DNA of 64,000 nt from Candidatus Laterigemmans baculatus (GTDB taxonomy: Bacteria; Planctomycetota; Planctomycetia; Pirellulales; Pirellulaceae), in NCBI RefSeq assembly GCF_010367455.1, contig NZ_WRPR01000077.1:124001-188000 (forward strand), read 5' to 3'. Made by a program: the position numbers and the translations under genes. Below, piece by piece: positions 35,271-44,336 of this stretch. The notes beneath the pieces are model-generated. The model did not search any database. It worked only from the letters and a program-made list of their open reading frames with translations, and was not told the DNA's origin. Position 1 is the first letter of the stretch; every line of letters starts with the position of its first letter.

Positions 35271-37165
35271 TACTTGGCGAGGGTCAGCCAGACTGCCGAA
35301 TGCTTGCCGGCGAAGGGGGGCGTGAGCGCAAAAGTTGCTGACCGTTCCAGCTCGGGAGTTCCTTCGACCAGGCCGACGATGCGGACGGTTCCGCCAGTCG
35401 GCTGAGCGTCCTCGGTCGCCTCGAGGACCAGGCTGACTTCCTTCTCCGTGGCTCCTTTGCCTTCGGAGACGACCGGTTTGGCCTCGACGCCTGGGGGCAA
35501 TCCGTGGCAGCGGACGGTGATCGAGTCGGCCATTCCGGAGCGGCGCTCGACGGCGACGGGGATCGTGACGCTGCCGCCAGGCTTGAGCACGAAGCGGTTG
35601 TCCTTGAGCGTCAGGGCGAAGTCGGCCGCCGCCGGTTCGACCGTCAACCGGTAGACGAACCGCTGGCCGCCGCGATCGTGCAAATCTTGGACTTCGACCG
35701 CGTACTGGCCGTCGGCCGGCGGGTCGAATTCGAAACTCACGTCGCCGCGTTGGCGTCCGGCATCTTTCCTTTCCAAAATCTTGCGTTCGGCATCGCGGAC
35801 GACGACGACCGGGTCGAGCGGGAAGGCGAGCTCACGCGACTCGAGCGTGATTCGCAGTCGCTCTCCTTTCGAGGCGGTAAACCGGACCGCACCGACTTCG
35901 CCTGCTGCGGCCAGTCGGCCCGAAGCGACGATTGGCAGAGCGACTTCGACGGCGTCGGTGAATTGGGGGTTGGCGGCGGGCAGGCTCGGCACGAGCACGG
36001 TCCGCTCGACCGTAGTCCGCTCGACTGTGGTCAGTTCGGCCGTGCCAGGCAGGTCGGGCGCGAACGCCCGCCAATCGGTCGCCCCATCGGCAGTTGGCTG
36101 GGGAGTGGCAGCGATGCCCTCCGGCGGCAGCCCGCTGCCGAACAGCCGGATCTCGGTCTCGGCGGCGGTCGAGCTCTCGACGGTCAGCGGCAGGGCGTGG
36201 TCGACGATGCCTTGGGGGCTGAGCGTGAGGCGATAGATATAGGGGTCGCCCCCCGCGAATCCGATGGTGCTGTTGGGATCGGCGGGGAATCCAAACGCAC
36301 GGACGACGTAGGTGCCGGCCCGCTCGGCACGGAACTCGAGTTGGGGATCGAGTCCATGGGCGTCGTGGTTTTGCTCGAGCACGTAGGCTTCGGTTCGCGG
36401 CGGCAGCGGCGAGACCGACGAGGTGGGCTGCTGGACCAGTTCGGCGATCTGCAGGATGGCATCGACCGGCGAGCCGAGGATCGTTTGCGCCTGGAGCCGA
36501 GCCACGACCGACTGGCCTGCCTCGAGGGTGAACGAGAAAGCGTCGACGTCACCGGAGCGATTGAAACGACCGTTGACCGTCACCGGAAGCTCGACCGCTT
36601 GGCCCCATGCGAGCCGCTGGACCTCGTCTTTGTCGGCTTCGTCTGCTTTGGCAGCTTCGTCTGCTTTGGCAGCTTCGTCCGCTTTGGCAGCTTCGTCCGC
36701 TTTCTTGGCGGCAGCCTCTTGGGGCGGCCCGTCGTTCGGTTCGGCTTCGACGATCTCGGGCAACTGATCGAGGATCAGCGGTCGCAGATCGGAGGCTCCT
36801 TCGGCGTTAGTCAGCCGCAGCCAGTAGACGCCCGGCAGGGCTTCGGCTGCGGGCTCGACGCGGAACTTTCCTTTCTCTTCGAGCGGCGTCACTTTCAATC
36901 CGGGCGTATCGCACCAGACTTCGACGGGCCAGCTGCCGGGATCGCCGCCAGCGGTGATTTCAAACGCTTCGCCTCGCGGTCCACCGGCCGGGAAGAAATA
37001 GTTCAGCGTGGGTGCCGCCGCCGAGGCACTCGAAGTGAGCAACAGCCACGCAGCACCGTAGAGGGCACTGCGGCGGAAGAACCGGACGCTAGCGCGTGGC
37101 GGCTGATCGGACGAACAAGGACCATCAAGGGCACCGCGGCAGGCACGATCACGGAAAACGAGCAC
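35270..37165 (-). CDS. Exported protein with PPC-like beta-sandwich domains
   Basis: About 631 residues if started at the GTG (37163-37165), 5 bp after the DUF1501 stop. The N-terminus up to about residue 50 contains sequence from half a 73-bp palindrome (PPRASVRF) and then a hydrophobic stretch ending ASAAAP, which would be removed with the signal peptide. Mature domains: an Ig-like region (LNYFFPAGGPRGEAFEITAG), a Lys/Ala/Asp/Glu tandem repeat near residues 153-178, and PPC-type domains (GDVDAFSFTLEAGQSVVARL; VGAVRFTASKGERLRITLES; ADGQYAVEVQDL). PPC-like domains with DUF1501 and DUF1553 proteins are a recurrent planctomycete neighbourhood of unknown role. The exact start is uncertain. Confidence 0.7.
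   Translation of the reverse strand: MLVFRDRACRGALDGPCSSDQPPRASVRFFRRSALYGAAWLLLTSSASAAAPTLNYFFPAGGPRGEAFEITAGGDPGSWPVEVWCDTPGLKVTPLEEKGKFRVEPAAEALPGVYWLRLTNAEGASDLRPLILDQLPEIVEAEPNDGPPQEAAAKKADEAAKADEAAKADEAAKADEADKDEVQRLAWGQAVELPVTVNGRFNRSGDVDAFSFTLEAGQSVVARLQAQTILGSPVDAILQIAELVQQPTSSVSPLPPRTEAYVLEQNHDAHGLDPQLEFRAERAGTYVVRAFGFPADPNSTIGFAGGDPYIYRLTLSPQGIVDHALPLTVESSTAAETEIRLFGSGLPPEGIAATPQPTADGATDWRAFAPDLPGTAELTTVERTTVERTVLVPSLPAANPQFTDAVEVALPIVASGRLAAAGEVGAVRFTASKGERLRITLESRELAFPLDPVVVVRDAERKILERKDAGRQRGDVSFEFDPPADGQYAVEVQDLHDRGGQRFVYRLTVEPAAADFALTLKDNRFVLKPGGSVTIPVAVERRSGMADSITVRCHGLPPGVEAKPVVSEGKGATEKEVSLVLEATEDAQPTGGTVRIVGLVEGTPELERSATFALTPPFAGKHSAVWLTLAK
37080..37107 (-). repeat. Half copy of the 73-bp palindrome inside a coding N-terminus
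   Basis: ATCAGCCGCCACGCGCTAGC followed by GTCCGGTT, read on the minus strand, equals one arm of the 73-bp palindrome; the other arm is missing. It lies in the pre-sequence of the PPC protein and is read in frame as DQPPRASVRF. Confidence 0.85.
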
Positions 37166-37170
37166 GTCGG

Positions 37171-38514
37171 TCAGCCCATCAGTTCGGGAATCGGGGAGGG
37201 ATCGCTGACCAGGAGCGTCGGGCGACCTTCTTGGGTGTAGTAATGCTTGGTGAGATCCATCCCGAGTTTGGCATAGACGGTCGAGACGAAGTTCTCGGGC
37301 GACAGGACCCGTTCGACCGCCGCATAGCCACGCGGGTCGGTCGCTCCGATCACCTGTCCGCGGGGCGTGCCACCGCCGGCGAACAGGACGCTCATCGCGT
37401 TGGACCAGTGATCGCGGCCGCCGTCCTTGTTGATCTGCGGCGTGCGACCGAATTCGCCGAGCGCGATCACGAGCGTCGAATCGAGCAGCCCCCGTTCGTC
37501 GAGGTCTTCGATCAGCGTCGCGAGCGTGTTGTCCCAAGCGGGCATCCGCTTGTCGTAGGCGCTGAACAGATTCGTGTGGTGGTCCCAGCCGCCATCGTTG
37601 ATCGTGATGAAGGGCACGCCCGCTTCGACCAGTCGCCGTGCGAGCAGCGCCCGTTGGCCGAACCCGTTGCGGCCGTACCGCTCGCGGACCGCGTCCGATT
37701 CCTGGTGGATGTCGAAGGCTCGCTGGGCGTCGGTCGAGGTCACCAGCTGGTAGCCTTGCTGGTAGAACTCATCGCCGGCCCGGACCGGATCGGCGGCCGC
37801 CTCCTCTTCGATCCGCTGCATCCGGTCGACCAGCTGGCGGAGTTCACGCCGCTGCAGGAAACGGTCATTGGCCAGCCCCCGCGGGATCGCCACGTCGCGG
37901 ATCTGGAAGTCGGCGCGGTTCGGATCGCCACCGACGACGAACGGAGCGTGTTCGGCGCCGAGGAAGCTGGGGCCACCGGACCGCGTCATCGAGGGCAGGG
38001 AAAAGTAGGGGGGCAGACCGGGAGGCGAGCTGCATTCCCGCGAGGCGACCGAACCCATGCTGGGATGGAAGCTGACGAACGCGCCGCAGCCGACCGGAAT
38101 CCGCGGCGGCGAACCGGTCATCATGTAGTGGTTTCCCGCTCCGTGATTGCCCTGGTTGTGGCAGATCGAGCGGATCACGGTCGTGCGATCGGCAATCCCC
38201 GCGAGCCGCTCCATCCGCTGCGAGTAGTGCACGCCGGGGAGCTTGGTCGCGATCGGGTGGTACTGGCCGCGGATCTCGACCGGAGCGTCGGGTTTCGGGT
38301 CGAACGTTTCGTAGTGCGAGGGCCCGCCGTCCATCCAGATCAGGATGCAAGCCTTGGCCTGAGCCGGACGCCTGCCGCTGCCGGGTTCGACGTTGCTGGC
38401 GGCCAGCGCTTGCGACCGCAGGGCACCGACCAAGCCACCGGCAACGATTCCCTCCAAACCCAGTTTAAGGCAGTCGCGTCGGGTGACGCCGGCACAGTTG
38501 CGATGCAGAGACAT
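37171..38514 (-). CDS. DUF1501 protein (sulfatase-like fold), Tat-exported
   Basis: 447 residues from the ATG at 38514, which has AAAGGG just upstream; a TTG at 38532 is a weaker start. A twin-arginine signal is visible (TRRDCLKLGLEGIVAGGLVG). The body has the DUF1501 landmarks: ILIWMDGGPSHYETFDPKPD, NQGNHGAGNHYMMTG, FITINDGGWDHHTNLF, VIALGEFGRTPQINKDGGRD and HW, with Asp/His residues placed like the metal ligands of the alkaline-phosphatase/sulfatase superfamily. The enzymatic activity of DUF1501 is not established. It follows the DUF1549/DUF1553 gene by 37 bp and precedes the PPC protein by 5 bp, so the three form an operon. Confidence 0.88.
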   Translation of the reverse strand: MSLHRNCAGVTRRDCLKLGLEGIVAGGLVGALRSQALAASNVEPGSGRRPAQAKACILIWMDGGPSHYETFDPKPDAPVEIRGQYHPIATKLPGVHYSQRMERLAGIADRTTVIRSICHNQGNHGAGNHYMMTGSPPRIPVGCGAFVSFHPSMGSVASRECSSPPGLPPYFSLPSMTRSGGPSFLGAEHAPFVVGGDPNRADFQIRDVAIPRGLANDRFLQRRELRQLVDRMQRIEEEAAADPVRAGDEFYQQGYQLVTSTDAQRAFDIHQESDAVRERYGRNGFGQRALLARRLVEAGVPFITINDGGWDHHTNLFSAYDKRMPAWDNTLATLIEDLDERGLLDSTLVIALGEFGRTPQINKDGGRDHWSNAMSVLFAGGGTPRGQVIGATDPRGYAAVERVLSPENFVSTVYAKLGMDLTKHYYTQEGRPTLLVSDPSPIPELMG

Positions 38515-38551
38515 AGGATTCCCTTTATTCAAGGAGCCATAAACCGCGGGT

Positions 38552-40924
38552 TTAGTTCTGGAAGCTAAATTCGGGAGTGTTCAGCAGCGCCCACATCAAG
38601 TCTTCGGTCGCTCGCCGCCGCGAAGCGTCTTCGCCGGCGAACAGTGAGACGCCGAGCTTCCGTTCTTCCTCGTCTGGATAACGGGAATACACGAGCAAAT
38701 ACAGCTCGTTGACGATTTCGTCCGGCGAGAGTTCGCTCGCCGCCAAGCGGGCCGCGTTCCCTGCGTCGCTCGTGATCTTGGCGTGCAGGGCGGGTGAATT
38801 CATCAAGTGCAGGACCTGCGTGACGGTCGCATCGGGGCTCCGTTCGCAGGGGGGATCTTGGTTCGGGTTGGGGCGTCCGAAGGTGTCCAAGAAGACCGAA
38901 TCGACGCGCGTCGTCCAGAGCTCGTTCGACCGCGACTCGGCGGGCATCGCCGAGAACTGGTCGCGGACGCCGGTGATGTCGTCGACCGCCCCAGAGAGCA
39001 CTTCGGCCCGCAACCGCGAGCGATAATGCCGCGAGTAGTTTTGGCGATCGCCCACGTTCTGGGGCGTCGGCAGCGAGCTCAAGCCGTAGACATGCGAACT
39101 GGTGATCAAGCGAATCAGCTGCTTGAGATCGAAGTCAGCCTCTTGAAAACTCTCGGCCAGCGCCTCGAGCAGCGGTTCGTTGGTGGGAGGATTCGTGGCC
39201 CGTAGATCGTCGACCGGTTCGACGATGCCGCGGCCCATCAGGTCGGCCCAGACGCGGTTGACGATCACTTGGGCGAAGTAGGGATTGTCGCGGGAGGTGA
39301 TCCACTCGGCGAGCGCGGCCCGCGGGTCTTCGCCCTCTTCGATCACCGGCGGTTCGCCGAACAGCGGTCGCGGAGGAAGGACTTCATCGGTCAGCGGGTG
39401 TTTGACTTCGCCGCGATTGGAGACGTGGATGATTTCCTCGCTCCCGGAGATCGGCGGCGAGAGTCCGGTTCCCTTGCGACCGATCCGTGCGAAGTAGGCG
39501 GCGAAGCTGTAGAAGTCGTCCTGCCCCCACTTCTCGAACGGGTGGTGGTGGCACTTGGCACACTCGAGCCGCACGCCGAGGAACAGCTGGCTGACCAGCG
39601 TCGTGATCTCTTCGGGGTCGCGGCGATCTCGGTAGAGGACCGTCGCGCCCATGTCAAAGCTACTGCCCTGAGCCGTCAGCAGGTCGCGGACGAACTCGTC
39701 GTAGGGCTTGTTTTTGCGAAAGTTGTCGCGGATCCAATGGTCGTAGTTGAAGACCGCTTTGATGCCCACGCGGTACGGGTTGGGGCGGAGCAAGTCGGCC
39801 CATTTGACCGACCAGTGTTCGGCGTACTCGGGGCGTTCGAGCAGGTGATCGACCACGCGGGCTCGCTTTTCCGGATCGGTGTCGGCGAGGAACGTGCGGA
39901 CTTCCTCCGGAGTCGGCAGCCGGCCGATAACGTCCAGGTAAACTCGCCGCAGGTAGGTCGCGTCGTCGCACGGTTCCGAGGGGATGATGCCGAGCGACTG
40001 CAGTTTCTCCCAAACCATCTCGTCGATGAAGTTCCGCCGCGGCAGCTTGGCGAACGTCTCGGGGGCGACCGGCTCCGGCAGCGGGATTGCGACGTGGCAA
40101 GTCGCGATGTGATTCATGTAGCGAGCCATGATCGTGGCTTCGCCGGGTAGCGGCCCCGCTTTGACCACGCCCGCGTCGGTGACGTCGATGATCGCCGACT
40201 CGCTCGACTGGTAGGTCGTCTGGGCCGTCACGTCGCGGCTGCTGCCGTCGCTGTAGTACGCGGTCAGCTTCAGCGGAAACTCTTCCTTGACCTTCATGAA
40301 ATGTTCAGTCGCCGAGATTTCGATCCGCTCCATCACCGGCTCGTTCGGCAGCCGCCGCGGGAGTCCCTGGGCAATCCAGCGGCGCAGGACTTCGTAGCCC
40401 TCATCGGCCGGATCGAGTTTGACACCGCCGCCGTGAGGGACTTGGCCGGTTCCCTTGAGCAGCAGCAGACTCATCTCGGGGACGGCGGGAAAGACGCGGC
40501 GCCCCCGCGCGTTGTGGACCAGCGCGTCGTAGTCGAAGTCGGAATCGAAACCCCACAGCGAAAGCTGAAAGCCGTTCTGGCCCCGCTGCTTGCCGTGACA
40601 GGCACCCTGGTTGCAGCCGTGGGCGGTCAGGATCGGCTGCACGTCCAGCTCGAAACTGACCAGGGACTCGGGATCCGCTGCGGCTTCCGAAGCGGCTGGC
40701 GATTCCGAAGGGGCTGCGGCTTCCGAAGTGGCTGCGGCTTCCGAAGTGGCTGCGGCTTCCCCGGTAGCGGTTTCCCCGGTAGCGGCGGGCTGCGTTTCCG
40801 CGGCCGACGCGTGCCGTTGTTCGAGGCCCCCCAGCGAGCAGACGCCGATCGAGCAGACGGCCAGCAAGCACGAGAAGACCCAAACGGGCGACAAAACCCA
40901 GGAGGGTGGGGCGGGGCGGGGCAT
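38552..40924 (-). CDS. DUF1549/DUF1553 planctomycete cytochrome-like protein
   Basis: 790 residues from the ATG at 40924 (MPRPAPPSWV, then a hydrophobic signal segment). Residues 50-85 are an Ala/Ser/Glu tandem repeat. VQPILTAHGCNQGACHGKQR (near residue 105) carries one C-x3-C-H heme-like site (CNQGACH). A BIG2-like region follows (LTAYYSDGSSRDVTAQTTYQ). DUF1549 comes next (NFIDEMVWEKLQSLGI, YLRRVYLDVIGRLPTPEEVR, ECAKCHHHPFEKW with another CxxCH), then DUF1553 to the end (NRVWADLMGRGIVEPVDDLR, LHLMNSPALHAKI). Such proteins are abundant in planctomycetes, periplasmic or surface-located, and always near DUF1501 partners; their reaction is unknown. It is first of a three-gene leftward operon. 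Confidence 0.88.
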   Translation of the reverse strand: MPRPAPPSWVLSPVWVFSCLLAVCSIGVCSLGGLEQRHASAAETQPAATGETATGEAAATSEAAATSEAAAPSESPAASEAAADPESLVSFELDVQPILTAHGCNQGACHGKQRGQNGFQLSLWGFDSDFDYDALVHNARGRRVFPAVPEMSLLLLKGTGQVPHGGGVKLDPADEGYEVLRRWIAQGLPRRLPNEPVMERIEISATEHFMKVKEEFPLKLTAYYSDGSSRDVTAQTTYQSSESAIIDVTDAGVVKAGPLPGEATIMARYMNHIATCHVAIPLPEPVAPETFAKLPRRNFIDEMVWEKLQSLGIIPSEPCDDATYLRRVYLDVIGRLPTPEEVRTFLADTDPEKRARVVDHLLERPEYAEHWSVKWADLLRPNPYRVGIKAVFNYDHWIRDNFRKNKPYDEFVRDLLTAQGSSFDMGATVLYRDRRDPEEITTLVSQLFLGVRLECAKCHHHPFEKWGQDDFYSFAAYFARIGRKGTGLSPPISGSEEIIHVSNRGEVKHPLTDEVLPPRPLFGEPPVIEEGEDPRAALAEWITSRDNPYFAQVIVNRVWADLMGRGIVEPVDDLRATNPPTNEPLLEALAESFQEADFDLKQLIRLITSSHVYGLSSLPTPQNVGDRQNYSRHYRSRLRAEVLSGAVDDITGVRDQFSAMPAESRSNELWTTRVDSVFLDTFGRPNPNQDPPCERSPDATVTQVLHLMNSPALHAKITSDAGNAARLAASELSPDEIVNELYLLVYSRYPDEEERKLGVSLFAGEDASRRRATEDLMWALLNTPEFSFQN

Positions 40925-41023
40925 GGCTTGGCAGGACGTTGGGGAGGCGGGACCGATGTCAACCACCAAGGGGACATACGGCGGGTTATCGCCATGATAA
41001 AGGGCTGAACCAAGCAAAAGCAA

Positions 41024-41902
41024 CTATTTTGCTCCCGAATTTCCCTCCCCCTGCTGCTCCCACAACCAGCCGACCGCCTCGCGAATCGCCGGACGGTCGG
41101 CTTCGCTGAGCGGCGTATCGTGCTCGGCCCCAGCCAGCTGGACCGTTCGCTGCGGCCCGGGGTGGGCATCGCGAATGTGCTGCTGGAGACTCGGGGGGAC
41201 GAGCGTGTCGGCGCCCGACTCGATGAACACGATCGGCGCAAAGACGCCCGTCGCCGTCGCCACGGCATCCATCTCGTGCGGGATCCCCGAGGCGACCCAG
41301 TTGCCGCCGCCGACCAGGTTCCACCAGCCGCCGCGGAGGCGGACCAAGTCGACCAGCGGTGGGGGATTGCGGAGCACCAGTCCGTCGACGCGGCGGCTGG
41401 CCGCCACGTGCAGCGCGGTCGCCGAGCCGAGGCTGTTGCCGCACAGCCAGACGACCGTTCGCTGGTCGCGACGGCGGGCCGCGACCCAATCGAAAAAGTG
41501 GACCGCAGCGGCAGCCACGGCCGCCAGCGACGCGCGGCCGGTCGACCGTCCGTAGCCCGGCGGATTGCACGTCCAGACTTCCGCCGTCCGGTGGCCGAGC
41601 AGCGAAGCGGGAAACAGCGTCGAACGCTCCGCCCGACCCGCCGTGCCCGGCAGTTTGAGGATCAGCAGCTCCGGCGGCTCGCTCGACTCCACGGGAAATG
41701 CCCGCGAGCCCTCGGCCCGTGAGTCGCCGCGTGGGAGCTCGCTGCCGGGGCACTGCCGCGCGGCAAAGCACTCGAGCGTCCCGGCGGGAACCACGCCCGT
41801 GGCGGCGAGCGGAATGGCGCAGGCCTGCAGCCCGCTCGCTTCGATCGCATGCCGCGAGGGTCGCAGGATCAAGCGGTTGGCTAGCCAGTGCTGCAGACGC
41901 AT
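41024..41902 (-). CDS. Alpha/beta-hydrolase
   Basis: 292 residues without a clear signal peptide. The serine-hydrolase triad can be read: CGNSLGS with nucleophile Ser157 in the GxSxG-type elbow, Asp232 in ESGADTLVP, and His261 in GAEHDTPL. LKLPGTAGRAE (83-93) probably gives the oxyanion-hole side, and NPPGYGRS (113-120) is the usual loop before the elbow. The substrate is unknown; esterase or thioesterase are options. Its ATG is 2 bp after the metG stop codon, so the two are very probably co-translated, although no functional link is evident. A dehalogenase-type active site is excluded by the Ser nucleophile. Confidence 0.82.
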   Translation of the reverse strand: MRLQHWLANRLILRPSRHAIEASGLQACAIPLAATGVVPAGTLECFAARQCPGSELPRGDSRAEGSRAFPVESSEPPELLILKLPGTAGRAERSTLFPASLLGHRTAEVWTCNPPGYGRSTGRASLAAVAAAAVHFFDWVAARRRDQRTVVWLCGNSLGSATALHVAASRRVDGLVLRNPPPLVDLVRLRGGWWNLVGGGNWVASGIPHEMDAVATATGVFAPIVFIESGADTLVPPSLQQHIRDAHPGPQRTVQLAGAEHDTPLSEADRPAIREAVGWLWEQQGEGNSGAK

Positions 41903-41904
41903 CG

Positions 41905-43965
41905 TCAGTGCACGCGCTGGCCGGGCTGGGCCCCTTCGTCGACGGTGATCACGAACACGTCGGGCCCGCCGGGGCCGGCCGCTGCGACCATCCCCTCGCT
42001 GAGCCCGAACTTCATCTGCCGCGGCTTGAGGTTGGCGACCATCACGACCAGCCGGCCGACGAGCTGGTCGGGCTCGTACGCCGCCTTGATTCCCGCGAAC
42101 ACTTGGCGACGCTCTTCGCCGCCGAGGCTGAGCGTCAGCTTGAGCAGCTTTCGCGCTTCCGGCACCTGTTCGGCGGCCACGACGCGGGCGATCCGCAAAT
42201 CGACTTTGGCAAAATCGTCGATCGTGATCTCTTCGGCGAGCGGTTCGTCGGCGAGTGGTTGCCCGCTGTCGTTCCAGCGGTCCTCGGCAGTCCCAGCGTC
42301 GGGCGTGTCGGCTTGCGATGCGGCCGCTTGGTCGCGGTTCTCGTCAATCATCTTCTGCAGGTCCTCGGGTTTGACTCGGGTCAGCATGTGGGTGAATTTC
42401 TGTACGCTCCGGCCCGTCAGCGGCTGTTGGCTCTGCGCCCAGCGGGTGATCGGATCGCCGAGCAACTCGCCGCACCGCTCGGCCAACCGCGGCAGGACCG
42501 GGCTGAGATAGACGCAGAGCTGGCGGAACAGGTTGAGCCCGATCGTACAGACGTCGCGAAGTTCCGCCTCCCGGGCGGGGTCTTTTTTCAGGACCCACGG
42601 TTGGGCGTGTTCGATAAACGGATTTGCCGCGTCGGCCAGCTCCATGATCAGCCGCATCGCCCGCGAATAATCGCACGCCTCATAGGCCGCGGCGATCCGC
42701 TCACCCGCGGCTGCCGCGTTAGCGAACAATCCGCCATCGTCGGGATAGGTTTCCGACAGCCCCAGGGCGTGCGCGAACTTGGCGGTGCGGCTGGCCAGGT
42801 TGACGACCTTGCCGACCAAGTCCGAGTTGACCTTGTCGGCGAACTCGTCGATTCCCAGGTCGAGGTCCTCGACGCGAGGCGTCAACTTGGTGGCGTAGAA
42901 GTAACGCAGGTACGACGGGTCGAGATGCTCGAGATACTTTTCAGCCGTAATCAGCGTGCCAATCGACTTGCTCATCTTCTGGCCGCCGACGTTCAAGAAT
43001 CCGTGGATCCGGACTTTGGTCGGCAGGCTGTAGCCGGCGGTTTTGAGCATCCCCGGCCAGAACAGGGTGTGAAAGTAGGTGATGTCCTTGCCGATGAAGT
43101 GATGGATTTCAGTCGCGTCGCTCTGCCACCAATCGGCCAGCTGTTCACCGTGGGCGGCGCACCACTGGGCCGTGCTGGCGATGTAGCCGATCGGGGCGTC
43201 GAACCACACGTACCAGTAATTGCCCGGCGAGTCGGGAATCTCGAAACCAAAGTAGGGAGCCGGCCGGCTGATGTCCCAGTCCCGCAGCTCGTCCGAGAGG
43301 AAGTGCCCTTTGAGGTAGTTGGCCGTCTCGCTCTGCAGGGCTCCGCTGTTCTCGACCCACTCGCTCAAAAAATCGTGCAGCTGTTGGAGCTGGACGAACA
43401 AGTGTTTGGCCGAACGCAGCTCGGGCGTCGCGCCGCTGAGCGTGCTCTGCGGGTCGATCAGCTCGCTCGGGCTGTAGGTCTGGCCGCAGGCGGAGCAGTT
43501 GTCGCCGGGCTGGTTGGGAGATTTGCATTTCGGGCAGGTGCCGCGGACGAAGCGATCGGCCAAAAAGGTCTGGGCGACCGGGTCGAAGAGCTGCTCGACG
43601 TCGCGCTCGACGATCAGCCCTGCGCCGCGGAGGGCTTGCCAGAATTGACCGCACAGCTCGCGGTTCTCCGCCGCGTTGGTGCTGCCGTAGTTGTCGAACT
43701 CGATGTCAAAGCCAGCGAAATCGCGCTCGTGAGCGGCCTGCATCGCGGCGATCAGCTCTTCCTCGCTGCGCCCCTCGTTGCGGGCTCGGATCATGATCGC
43801 CGTGCCATGCGTGTCGTCGGCACAGACGTAGACGCAGCGGTTGCCGATCAGCTTTTGAAACCGGACCCAGATGTCGGTCTGGATGTACTCGACCAAGTGG
43901 CCGATGTGGATCGGCCCGTTGGCGTAGGGCAGGGCGCTGGTGACAAGGATGCGGCGAGCGGTCAT
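41905..43965 (-). CDS. metG: Methionyl-tRNA synthetase
   Basis: 686 residues. It charges tRNA-Met in the cytoplasm. Class-I motifs are clear: HIGH at residues 20-23 (GPIHIGHL) and KMSKS near residue 330 ([11 protein letters not shown]). A four-cysteine zinc knuckle (CPKC and CSAC, near residues 143-160) marks the MetRS subclass with a bound zinc. The anticodon-binding helical domain covers about 390-550 ([16 protein letters not shown]). The last 110 residues form a Trbp111-like OB-fold tRNA-binding domain ([40 protein letters not shown]), as in E. coli and many other MetRS enzymes. The start ATG at 43965 has no strong ribosome site. It is followed immediately by the hydrolase gene. Confidence 0.97.
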   Translation of the reverse strand: MTARRILVTSALPYANGPIHIGHLVEYIQTDIWVRFQKLIGNRCVYVCADDTHGTAIMIRARNEGRSEEELIAAMQAAHERDFAGFDIEFDNYGSTNAAENRELCGQFWQALRGAGLIVERDVEQLFDPVAQTFLADRFVRGTCPKCKSPNQPGDNCSACGQTYSPSELIDPQSTLSGATPELRSAKHLFVQLQQLHDFLSEWVENSGALQSETANYLKGHFLSDELRDWDISRPAPYFGFEIPDSPGNYWYVWFDAPIGYIASTAQWCAAHGEQLADWWQSDATEIHHFIGKDITYFHTLFWPGMLKTAGYSLPTKVRIHGFLNVGGQKMSKSIGTLITAEKYLEHLDPSYLRYFYATKLTPRVEDLDLGIDEFADKVNSDLVGKVVNLASRTAKFAHALGLSETYPDDGGLFANAAAAGERIAAAYEACDYSRAMRLIMELADAANPFIEHAQPWVLKKDPAREAELRDVCTIGLNLFRQLCVYLSPVLPRLAERCGELLGDPITRWAQSQQPLTGRSVQKFTHMLTRVKPEDLQKMIDENRDQAAASQADTPDAGTAEDRWNDSGQPLADEPLAEEITIDDFAKVDLRIARVVAAEQVPEARKLLKLTLSLGGEERRQVFAGIKAAYEPDQLVGRLVVMVANLKPRQMKFGLSEGMVAAAGPGGPDVFVITVDEGAQPGQRVH

Positions 43966-44336
43966 CGGATTCAGGATCGGAGGAAAGCGGTCGGCGACAT
44001 TGTAGGAAAGTGAGCGGCCGGGTCAGCAGGGTGCTCAGCAGCAGACCAACATTCGTCGTCCGCAGCGAGCCGGATCTTGAAGGAAAATCGAAAAAATCCG
44101 CCTCGGCAAGGCGGTGCAAAAAGCTCCCCGTGGGCAACGCTTTAGCATCGAATGCTATCAATTTCGTCCCGGTTTTCCCGGGAAATTGCCGCGGCGTTGA
44201 CCTTGCCCGGCTTGCCGATCCTCGGCACTATCCCGCCTCGCCCCGCGGGCATGGAAGCTCGCAATGCCAAGAGGCTTCACACGGATGTGAAATGCCTCTT
44301 GTGCAAGGGGGCACCCGCAGTCCAGGGAGGGACGAC
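43966..44336. other. Divergent intergenic region between metG and the thioredoxin-protease gene
   Basis: About 370 bp. The same frame as the downstream gene is open from 44010, but that part has no good start, no signal peptide and looks non-coding. A hairpin lies at 44268-44301 and a Shine-Dalgarno-like GGGAGG at 44325-44330. No tRNA or other RNA gene was recognised. Confidence 0.5.
44268..44301 (+). promoter_or_regulatory. Hairpin in the 5' leader of the thioredoxin-protease gene
   Basis: CAAGAGGCTTCACA (44268-44281) pairs with TGTGAAATGCCTCTTG (44286-44301) with a two-base bulge and a four-base loop, ending 35 bp before the start codon. It could be a leader structure controlling translation or a small terminator; no T run follows. 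Confidence 0.35.

Noticed and set aside
44010-44336. Upstream extension of the thioredoxin-protease frame
   Set aside because: It lacks a ribosome site and signal peptide, crosses a hairpin, and the ATG at 44337 has a good GGGAGG and gives a normal thioredoxin N-terminus.
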